Positions 40,622-46,093 of a stretch of 46,093 nt of DNA are shown one piece after another. Origin of the DNA: Candidatus Merdivicinus faecavium (GTDB taxonomy: Bacteria > Bacillota > Clostridia > Oscillospirales > Ruminococcaceae); contig DVKD01000011.1 of NCBI GenBank assembly GCA_018716285.1, forward strand, positions 1-46,093, read 5' to 3'. Positions within the stretch are counted from its first letter, which is position 1, and every line of letters starts with the position of its first letter. A model generated the notes under the pieces. It searched no databases. It saw nothing but the letters and a program-made list of their open reading frames with translations, and was not told where the DNA came from. Made by a program: the position numbers and the translations under genes.

Positions 40622-41223
40622 TGAAGGAAATGCTTGCCATCTTATTCAGCGCCATCCTGGTGGACAATTTTGTCCTGTCCAAATTCATGGGCATCTGCCC
40701 TTTCATCGGCGTTTCCAAAAAGACGAGCTCGGCGTTTGGAATGAGCGTCGCCGTCACCTTTGTCATGGTGATGTCGACCATTCTCACCTGGCCGATCAAC
40801 GCCTACATCCTGGCGCCGGCGGACGGCTCCCATGACTACGGCTATCTGCGGACCCTGACCTTTATCCTGATTATCGCGCTGTTTGTCCAGCTGGTCGAGA
40901 TTCTGATCAAGAAATTCATGCCGCCGCTCTACCGGTCGCTCGGCATCTATCTGCCGCTTATCACGACCAACTGCGCGGTGCTCGGCGTGACCATCCTGAA
41001 CATCGACAACGGCTACGGCCTCGGGCAGTCCATTGTGAACGCTCTGGGCGCGGGGCTGGGGTTCATGGTGGCGCTGCTGCTCTTCTCCGGCGTCCGGGAG
41101 CGGATCGAGCGGGCGGACGTCCCGAAGATGTTCAAAGGCGTCCCCGCGGCGCTGGTGGCGGCCGGCATCGTCGCGGCCTCCTTTGCGGGGTTCGGCGGGC
41201 TGGTCGAGAACCTGTTCGGCTGA
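40621..41223 (+). CDS. rnfA: Rnf complex subunit A
   Basis: RnfA, a six-helix membrane subunit (200 residues) homologous to RnfE in inverted topology. LVDNFVLSKFMGICPFIGVS carries the conserved Cys of GICP in helix 1, and LPLITTNCAVLGV the second Cys; together with RnfE these hold the membrane-embedded cluster. It starts at an ATG overlapping the rnfE stop. Confidence 0.95.
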   Translation: MKEMLAILFSAILVDNFVLSKFMGICPFIGVSKKTSSAFGMSVAVTFVMVMSTILTWPINAYILAPADGSHDYGYLRTLTFILIIALFVQLVEILIKKFMPPLYRSLGIYLPLITTNCAVLGVTILNIDNGYGLGQSIVNALGAGLGFMVALLLFSGVRERIERADVPKMFKGVPAALVAAGIVAASFAGFGGLVENLFG

Positions 41224-41241
41224 GAAAGGGGGAATTTGTGA

Positions 41242-42024
41242 ATGGATTATCTGATTCCGATTCTGCTTTTCGTCGGGCTGGGGCTGCTCGCGGGGGTGCT
41301 GCTCACCGTCTTTTCCCGGGTATTTGCGGTGGAGCAGGACGAGCGGGCCGTCCAGGTCCGGGAGGCGCTCCCGGGCGCCAACTGCGGGGCCTGCGGCTAC
41401 GCGGGCTGCGACGCTTATGCGGAGGCGGTCGCGAAGGGGGCGCGGACCAATGCCTGCATCCCGGGCGGGGACGCGGTTTCCCGCAAGCTGAGCGCCATCA
41501 TGGGCACCGCCTATGCGGACGTCGTCGAGCAGGCGGCTGCGGTGCGCTGTAACGGCAGCTGCGGGGTTGCCCAGGCCAAGTATGAGTATGCGGGAGAAAT
41601 GAGCTGTGCAGCCTGCGCAAGGCTCTACGGCGGGCAGGGGAGCTGCCCCTCGGGCTGCGTCGGGCTGGGCGACTGCGTCAAGGTCTGCCCCTTCGGGGCG
41701 ATTGCGGTGAAAGACGGCGTGGCTGTCGTAGACCGGGCCAGGTGCACCGGATGCGGCCTCTGCGCGGCGGCCTGCCCCAAGGGGATCATCGAGGTGTTTG
41801 ACGCAACGCAGAAGGTCGAGGCGCTCTGTTCGGGCGTCCTGGGGGCCAAGGCGACGATGGCGGCCTGCAAGGCGGGCTGCATCGGCTGCAAAAAGTGCGA
41901 GCGCGCCTGCCCGAACGGCGCCATCCGCGTCGAGGCAAACCATGCGGTGATCGACCATGAGAAATGCACCGGCTGCGGGATCTGCGCCGACGGCTGTCCG
42001 ACCCATTGTATCCATATTCTCTAA
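41242..42024 (+). CDS. rnfB: Rnf complex subunit B (polyferredoxin)
   Basis: RnfB, 260 residues: an N-terminal membrane helix, the Fe-S domain GANCGACGYAGCDAYAEAVA, and ferredoxin-like modules with CVGLGDCVKVCP, CTGCGLCAAACP, CIGCKKCERACP and CTGCGICADGCP. It takes electrons from reduced ferredoxin and passes them into the membrane part. The ATG at 41242 follows GAAAGGGGG at some distance. It is the last gene of the operon; no terminator was seen directly after it. Confidence 0.95.
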   Translation: MDYLIPILLFVGLGLLAGVLLTVFSRVFAVEQDERAVQVREALPGANCGACGYAGCDAYAEAVAKGARTNACIPGGDAVSRKLSAIMGTAYADVVEQAAAVRCNGSCGVAQAKYEYAGEMSCAACARLYGGQGSCPSGCVGLGDCVKVCPFGAIAVKDGVAVVDRARCTGCGLCAAACPKGIIEVFDATQKVEALCSGVLGAKATMAACKAGCIGCKKCERACPNGAIRVEANHAVIDHEKCTGCGICADGCPTHCIHIL

Positions 42025-42125
42025 AAAACAGGGTTATTTTGCGACCGGAATATACTGTGTGTTTTGAAAAAGTGCCTCAGCGGGCAAATCCTTTGCAGCA
42101 AAGCACAAAATTTACGCATTATCGC

Positions 42126-42154
42126 TTTACAAAGCTTGAAGATTATGGTATATT
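42126..42154 (+). promoter_or_regulatory. Promoter of the candidate non-coding RNA
   Basis: TTTACA (42126-42131), 17 bases, TATATT (42149-42154); predicted start near 42161. No protein gene follows on this strand before a terminator. Confidence 0.75.
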
Positions 42155-42160
42155 ATATTT

Positions 42161-42447
42161 AAAGTCGTTGTTCCATGCCATGCAAACCTGAGTGGATGTC
42201 CCATATGGGCCCGCTGCTGAACCGGTTATCCGGTTTGCCTGCACGGCGTTGAAACAATGCCCACAGCGATTGGCGGAGGAAAGGCATTCGGCCCCGGCGG
42301 GCTGTCCGCGCGGCGCAAAACCTGTTGAAAGTTGGGGAACAGGCGGCGGGCCAAACGGCGGCGCAAACGGTTCGGCTGCATTTCTTTTGCCAGTTGCCGG
42401 CGGGTTATTATAGCGAATTTCCGGCGGCGGTGTGCTGCCGGTTTTTT
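42161..42447 (+). ncRNA. Candidate stand-alone non-coding RNA, about 287 nt
   Basis: A transcript bounded by a good promoter and a Rho-independent terminator, in a 510-base gap with no convincing protein gene. Small hairpins are visible: CCCATATGGG at 42199-42208 and AACCGG/CCGGTT around 42220-42237. The internal open frame has no ribosome site and no protein-like pattern. I looked for RNase P, tmRNA and SRP signature blocks and did not find them; a 6S-type RNA could not be confirmed or excluded. It lies downstream of rnfB and convergent with the vitamin B6 genes. Confidence 0.5.
42421..42447 (+). terminator. Terminator of the candidate RNA
   Basis: CCGGCGGC pairs with GCTGCCGG around GGTGT, followed by TTTTTTG. 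Confidence 0.85.
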
Positions 42448-42487
42448 GTTTGGGAAAACTGGCAGCGCGTTTCTGTAAAAACAAAGG

Positions 42488-42516
42488 AAGCCGGATCCAG
42501 AAAGGATCCGGCTTTT
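42488..42516. terminator. Terminator of the vitamin B6 operon (bidirectional)
   Basis: AAGCCGGATCC pairs with GGATCCGGCTT around AGAAA, with TTTT on the plus side and TTCCTTT on the minus side, 19 bases after the ECF gene stop. Confidence 0.85.
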
Positions 42517-42534
42517 CTGCATTGCGGCGTAAGA

Positions 42535-43140
42535 TCAGTTTTGTGGTCCGGGGCGGGCGCCGGCCATCAGGGAGGAGAAGCCGGTCCTGCGCAGCGCCCG
42601 GTAAAGGGCGATGGACAGGGGGACAGAAATAACGATGGCGGCCAGGGCGTTGACGCTTGAAGTTGCGACCTTGGGCAGGATGCCGATGAGGGAGGTCATG
42701 GCGGCGTTGCCGAGGAGCCTGAGCTCGATATAGGACTTGGCAAGGTAGAGGACAATATAGGCGAGCTGCCCGGCCAAAGCGCCTGCGATCAGGCGGGAGA
42801 GGCGGCTTTTCCCCTCATGGGCGAGGGCGCCGCGGGCGACCCAGCCGGCTAAGAAGCCCATCGCGAACTTGAAAGCAAAGGTGAAGGGGGCCGAGGTGAT
42901 ATAGACCGGGTCGAGGAGGTCGTAGAGCGCCGCCCCGATGCCCGAGGCGAATCCCCCTGCCAGCGGCCCGAAAAGCAGGCCGGCAAGCAGGCACATCGAG
43001 TTCCCGAGGTGGACGCGGGTGACGTCGCCGATTGCCACCGGAATTTTGAACTGGAGATAATTCCCGACGAAAACCAGCGCGGCCATCATGCCGACTGATA
43101 CGAAAAAGATGAGCGGTTTCTGCTGTTTGCTTCCCTGCAT
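42535..43140 (-). CDS. ECF transporter substrate-binding component, probably vitamin B6
   Basis: S component of an energy-coupling-factor importer, 201 residues, six helices. GMMAALVFVGNYLQFKIPVAIG and RVHLGNSMCLLAGLLFGPLAGGFASGIGAALYDLLDP are the standard S-component opening; the AALVF-type stretch contacts the EcfT subunit. It follows the pyridoxamine kinase gene by 41 bases on the same strand, so pyridoxal, pyridoxine or pyridoxamine is the likely cargo. EcfA and EcfT are not in the window and would be shared. Confidence 0.75.
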   Translation of the reverse strand: MQGSKQQKPLIFFVSVGMMAALVFVGNYLQFKIPVAIGDVTRVHLGNSMCLLAGLLFGPLAGGFASGIGAALYDLLDPVYITSAPFTFAFKFAMGFLAGWVARGALAHEGKSRLSRLIAGALAGQLAYIVLYLAKSYIELRLLGNAAMTSLIGILPKVATSSVNALAAIVISVPLSIALYRALRRTGFSSLMAGARPGPQN

Positions 43141-43181
43141 GGATGTTTCCTTCTCTCAAAAATAGGATGCACGCGGAAAAT

Positions 43182-44048
43182 TCACAGCAGGCGGTAACGG
43201 TCGAAGGTCTGGGCGGTCATCAGCCAGCCCAGGCAGGATTCGAGCATGACGCCGTAGCGGGTGTCGCTGCCGTAGCTGAAGGTGGTGCGGATGGCGATCT
43301 CCAAAAAGCGGGTTGCGCGTTCGATGGCCATCGGCAGGCTGTCCCCGCTTAAGAGGGCGCCCACCAGGACGCTTGCAAAGATGTCCCCCGTCCCCGGGTA
43401 GGAGGCCGGGACGTAGACGCAGTCGACCCTCCAGTAATCCCCGCGATCCCGGTCATAGCCGAGGTTCGCGATTGCGCCGTCGGCCAACTCGACGCCGGTC
43501 AGGGCGACGTAGCGGGGGCCGAGCTCGCTTAAGCGGGCGAGGATGCTTTTGGCCTCGGTCTGGCGGAGCGGCTCGTTCCGGTAGGGGATGCCGAGCAGGA
43601 TGCAGGCTTCGGTCAGATTGGGGGTGATGAGGTCGGCGACGGCGGCCAGCTCGCCCATCCGCCGGCACATTTCCGGCGTGTAGGTGCGGTATGGCTTGCC
43701 GTGGTCGCCCATGACCGGGTCGACGACGGCAAGGGCGTCGGGGTAGGCGGCGTAATACTCGAGGCAGTGATCGATCTGTTCGAGGGAGCCTAAAAACCCG
43801 CTGTAAACGCACTCAAATTCAATTCCCAGCCGCTGGTAGTGGGCGAGGGTGGGGCGCAGATCCGCGGTCAAGTCCCGGAAGACAACCTCGCCCAGCCCGC
43901 CGGTGTGGGTCGAGAGGACGGCCGTCACAATGGGGCAGACCTGGACCTTCATGGCCGAGAGGGTGGGGAGGATGACGGCGAGTGAACAGCGTCCAAAGCC
44001 GGACAGATCGTGGATCGCGGCGACCCGCGGGGGTCTTTGCAGCATCAT
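43182..44048 (-). CDS. pdxY: Pyridoxamine/pyridoxal kinase
   Basis: PfkB/ribokinase-like kinase of the PdxY type, 288 residues, which phosphorylates vitamin B6 vitamers for PLP supply. AAIHDLSGFGRCSLAVILPTLS, the QVCPIVTAVLSTHTGG block, VVDPVMGDHGKPYRTYTPEM (phosphate and substrate site) and the anion hole YPGTGDIFASVLVGALL with its catalytic Asp are visible. It starts at the ATG at 44048 after AAAGGAATG. It is followed at 41 bases by the ECF S-component gene. Confidence 0.9.
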   Translation of the reverse strand: MMLQRPPRVAAIHDLSGFGRCSLAVILPTLSAMKVQVCPIVTAVLSTHTGGLGEVVFRDLTADLRPTLAHYQRLGIEFECVYSGFLGSLEQIDHCLEYYAAYPDALAVVDPVMGDHGKPYRTYTPEMCRRMGELAAVADLITPNLTEACILLGIPYRNEPLRQTEAKSILARLSELGPRYVALTGVELADGAIANLGYDRDRGDYWRVDCVYVPASYPGTGDIFASVLVGALLSGDSLPMAIERATRFLEIAIRTTFSYGSDTRYGVMLESCLGWLMTAQTFDRYRLL

Positions 44049-44084
44049 GCAACATTCCTTTTTCTGGAATTTTCAGCAAGTGCG

Positions 44085-44141
44085 GATACCGGACTGCCGG
44101 TATCTGCATTCTATTGTATCCCCGTTTGCGGAAAAATGCAA
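44085..44141 (-). promoter_or_regulatory. Promoter and 5' hairpin of the pdxY operon
   Basis: Minus strand TTGCAT (44136-44141), 17 bases, TACAAT (44113-44118). Close to the start an 8-bp perfect hairpin GATACCGG/CCGGTATC (44085-44104, 4-base loop) sits in the leader; it may stabilise the mRNA or be a regulator site. Confidence 0.75.
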
Positions 44142-44412
44142 AACCCGGACCGCGCGGCCGGGAGGAGGGAAAATTTGCTGAAGATATCGAATTTATTATA
44201 CCGCACGGCGGCTCATTTGGCAATTCCTCCAGCAAATTTTTTTGAGAGGAAGGCAAAAAGGAGGAACATCTGAAAAAATTGCCAACAAAGCCTCAAATAA
44301 TTGGGGTCCGGTTGTGCAATTGGCAGAAATCCCCGGGAATAAGCAGCCTTCTTCTGCGGAAACTAGGAGGGCGGAACCAGCTTCCGCAAACCAGAGCCAG
44401 GAGGAGAACGCC
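44142..44412. other. Intergenic region before the small membrane protein gene
   Basis: No gene was seen. A 10-bp inverted repeat AAATTTGCTG (44171-44180) / CAGCAAATTT (44230-44239) encloses an AT-rich stretch with a weak promoter (TTGCTG, TATACC at 44197). AAAAGGAGGAAC at about 44255 looks like a ribosome site but no usable start codon follows it. Confidence 0.4.
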
Positions 44413-44589
44413 ATGAACAAAGCAGCGCAGAATGTAATGAAAAGCGCGGCAGTCGGCATTGTACTCGGCACTGCCGCCGGCGTCGCCATGAACGCCAGCC
44501 ATCACAAAGCCGCGAATATGAAAAAGAAGGCCGCAAAGGCGATGCGTGTCGTCGGGCATACTTTTGACAGCATTTCACGGATGATGTAG
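44413..44589 (+). CDS. Small membrane-type protein (58 residues)
   Basis: ATG at 44413 with AGGAGG about 8 bases upstream. The protein has one glycine/alanine-rich hydrophobic helix (SAAVGIVLGTAAGVAMNAS, about 11-29) followed by a basic, histidine-containing amphipathic tail (HHKAANMKKKAAKAMRVVG), layout like YtxH-type small proteins, but no family is recognised. A terminator 38 bases after the stop completes a single-gene unit. The longer frame upstream is rejected for lack of a ribosome site. Confidence 0.65.
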   Translation: MNKAAQNVMKSAAVGIVLGTAAGVAMNASHHKAANMKKKAAKAMRVVGHTFDSISRMM

Positions 44590-44627
44590 CGTCAGTATAC
44601 TGCTGATAGCGTCAGATAACAGCAAGG

Positions 44628-44656
44628 AAAAAGCCTGCCGCAAGGGCAGGCTTTTT
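44628..44656. terminator. Bidirectional terminator between the small gene and pyrB
   Basis: AAAAAGCCTGCC pairs with GGCAGGCTTTTT around a 5-base loop; it serves both convergent genes. Confidence 0.92.
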
Positions 44657-44672
44657 CTTCACAGGCGTGCGG

Positions 44673-45746
44673 TCAGATGAGCTTTTTGTGCTCGCAGTAC
44701 TCGCACATCAGCATATTGCTGGTCTCGATAAAGGATTTTTTGAGGTAAGGTTCGGTGTGGGTGATGCAGTTTGGATTTGCGCAGGCTTCCCCGCTGTGGG
44801 CGCTGCCCTGGAAAAGGGCGGAACCGGCGCAGGGCTTTTCCAGCAGGGTGAGAATCAGCGCCATCCGGGTGTAAACGCCGTACTGCGCCTGTTTGAAATA
44901 AACGGCGCGGGGGTCGTCGTCGACCTCCGGCGTGATTTCATCAACGCGGGGCAGGGGGTGGAGCACCTTCATGGCAGGCCGGGCGAGGGACATTTTTTCG
45001 GTGTCGAGAATGTAGACGTTCTTCTGTTCCTGATAATCCTGCTCGGAGGGGAAGCGCTCCCGCTGGATGCGGGTCATGTAGAGGACGTCCAGCTCGCCGA
45101 TCACCTCGGTGAGGGAGGTAACCTCGCGATAGGAGCAGCCGGCGGCGTCCAGAATGGCCTTCATATAAGCGGGGATGACCAGCTCCTTGGTGGAGATGAG
45201 GATGAAGCGGTTATTGGGGAACTGGGTCAGCGCCTTGATGAGAGAGTGGACGGTGCGGCCGTATTTGAGGTCGCCGCAGATGCCGACGGTCAGGTTGTCC
45301 AGCCGGCCGACCTCTTTGGTCAGGGTGACCAGGTCGGTCAGGGTCTGGGTGGGATGCAGATGGCCGCCGTCCCCTGCGTTGATGACAGGGCAGCGGGAGT
45401 AGGCTGCCGCCGCTTTGGCAGCACCCTCCTTGGGGTGACGGATGGCAATAATATCTGCGTAGCCGTTCATTATACGGATAGTGTCGGCGAGCGTTTCCCC
45501 TTTGGAGACCGAAGAGTTCTGGGGATTGGAAAAACCGACACACTGCCCGCCGAGACGCATCATGGCGGATTTGAAGGAATTCTGAGTGCGGGTCGAAGGC
45601 TCGTAGAAAAGGGTCGCGAGGATGCGCCCCTCCATCCTGCCGTAGAAACGGGAAGGATTCTGTTCGATCTCAAGAGCGAGACGAATGATCTTTTCCCAGT
45701 TTTGGCGGGGCCAGTCGCTTAAGTCGATCAGATGATTCACAGACAT
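44673..45746 (-). CDS. pyrB: Aspartate carbamoyltransferase with C-terminal PyrI-type zinc domain
   Basis: Catalytic aspartate carbamoyltransferase, joining carbamoyl phosphate and aspartate in pyrimidine synthesis. 357 residues against a usual ~305. FYEPSTRTQNSF (carbamoyl-phosphate site), HPTQTLTDLVTL, KYGRTVHSL and HPLPRVDEI are complete. After RMALILTLLE about 48 residues are added, ending in CANPNCITHTEPYLKKSF and CEYCEHKKLI: two cysteine pairs (CX4C, CX2C) like the zinc domain at the end of the regulatory subunit PyrI, but without PyrI's nucleotide-binding domain. ATG 45746 is chosen since AAAGGA lies 8 bases before it. Its own promoter lies at 45789-45817. Confidence 0.9.
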   Translation of the reverse strand: MSVNHLIDLSDWPRQNWEKIIRLALEIEQNPSRFYGRMEGRILATLFYEPSTRTQNSFKSAMMRLGGQCVGFSNPQNSSVSKGETLADTIRIMNGYADIIAIRHPKEGAAKAAAAYSRCPVINAGDGGHLHPTQTLTDLVTLTKEVGRLDNLTVGICGDLKYGRTVHSLIKALTQFPNNRFILISTKELVIPAYMKAILDAAGCSYREVTSLTEVIGELDVLYMTRIQRERFPSEQDYQEQKNVYILDTEKMSLARPAMKVLHPLPRVDEITPEVDDDPRAVYFKQAQYGVYTRMALILTLLEKPCAGSALFQGSAHSGEACANPNCITHTEPYLKKSFIETSNMLMCEYCEHKKLI

Positions 45747-45788
45747 GAAATCCATCCTTTCTTTATAATTGGAATATAGGTTATCCCT

Positions 45789-45817
45789 ATTCTAGCATGT
45801 TTCGCTGTGTTTGGCAA
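45789..45817 (-). promoter_or_regulatory. Promoter of pyrB
   Basis: Minus strand TTGCCA (45812-45817), 17 bases, TAGAAT (45789-45794). No PyrR-type leader is obvious in the short 5' region. Confidence 0.8.
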
Positions 45818-45864
45818 GAAAAGGGCAGAAAATGAAAGAATTTTATTTTTTTGGAAAAAAGGTG

Positions 45865-46011
45865 TTGACAAAAGGAAAAGAATGGGGTATAATAAATAAG
45901 CTGTTTCGTGAGAGCCAAAATATGGAGCTGCTTCCTACAGCTTGTGAGAGAAAAAAGTTTTGAAAAACTTTTGAAAAACCTCTTGACAAAGCCTGAGAGA
46001 AGTGGTAAAAT
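45865..46011 (+). promoter_or_regulatory. Tandem strong promoters of a probable rRNA operon
   Basis: P1: TTGACA (45865-45870), 17 bases, TATAAT (45888-45893), preceded by an A/T-rich UP-like stretch. P2: TTGACA (45983-45988), 17 bases, TAAAAT (46006-46011). Two strong promoters about 118 bases apart with nothing coding between them are characteristic of rRNA operons. Confidence 0.8.
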
Positions 46012-46093
46012 AAATAGGCTGACCACAAAGAGGGGCAGCGAGATGGAGCTTGAAAATTAAACAATATCGAATGAACGAAAGACCCTGAGAGAT
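46012..46093 (+). other. Leader of a probable rRNA operon, cut by the window edge
   Basis: AGCTTGAAAATTAAACAATATC resembles the conserved leader (antitermination/processing) segment that precedes 16S rRNA in Firmicutes. The 16S gene itself is not reached. Confidence 0.6.

Noticed and set aside
40642-42015. 457-codon minus-strand frame across rnfA/rnfB
   Set aside because: Shadow; composition typical of reversed ferredoxin-type coding sequence.
42192-42413. 73-codon frame inside the candidate RNA
   Set aside because: Starts at GTG without a ribosome site and has a random-looking Pro/Gly/Ala composition.

Overview
The window looks like the chromosome of a GC-rich, anaerobic, gut-type Clostridia (most likely Oscillospirales/Ruminococcaceae) carrying a lower-GC mobile region at its left end. 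The evidence is the RnfCDGEAB ferredoxin:NAD oxidoreductase, a two-FeoA/FeoB iron operon with flavodoxin and DUF3793, a Gx-type transporter gene, AGGAGG ribosome sites, TTGACA-17-TATAAT promoters, and high GC right of about 9187 against roughly 50% to its left. No search was possible; family names are by recognition.

Left, mobile/defence part (1-9186). A serine recombinase running off the left edge marks the end of an integrated element whose 15-bp inverted repeat (291-354) cuts off the C terminus of a DUF6079 (BrxC/PglY-like) ATPase. The remaining leftward defence operon reads NACHT NTPase (split by a probable frameshift), excisionase-type HTH protein, BrxF-like protein without a P-loop, and truncated DUF6079 ATPase. 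Its promoter region holds five TTGTCC boxes at helical spacing. A rightward phage-type module follows (sigma-like protein, VRR-NUC nuclease, SNF2 helicase, phage MetK), with several genes clipped at one end. It stops abruptly at about 9187, inside metK, where a headless AraC gene of the host chromosome begins.

Middle (9.8-32.6 kb). A four-gene operon (two ABC exporters, YgbA-like, DUF454) and the feoA-feoA-feoB-Cys-rich-HMA-DUF3793-flavodoxin operon share a TTAGC-N4-GCTAA-like operator, suggesting one metal-responsive regulon. Between them are a CysE-like acetyltransferase, a degenerate orphan type I-C CRISPR remnant with its own promoter, and a LysR regulator. Then come a DUF5696/GH101-like protein under a probable cre site, a MATE exporter, and an AraC regulator divergent from a URO-D-family protein. 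A resistance-like cluster (methyltransferase, VOC protein, MefA-like MFS pump) follows, in which two genes have leader peptides and alternative RNA hairpins. The stretch 30.2-32.5 kb is decaying: a frameshifted small gene, a LysR gene with an in-frame TGA, and a deleted type III restriction/helicase gene.

Right (32.7-46.1 kb). A CsoR regulator and a P1B-type metal ATPase with a textbook CsoR operator are followed by a long rightward operon (ApbE-like, NusG-II, Gx transporter, RnfCDGEAB). Next are a stand-alone candidate non-coding RNA with promoter and terminator, a vitamin B6 pair (PdxY kinase and ECF S component), a small membrane protein, and a PyrB carrying a PyrI-type zinc domain. The window ends in tandem promoters typical of an rRNA operon whose 16S gene should start just outside.
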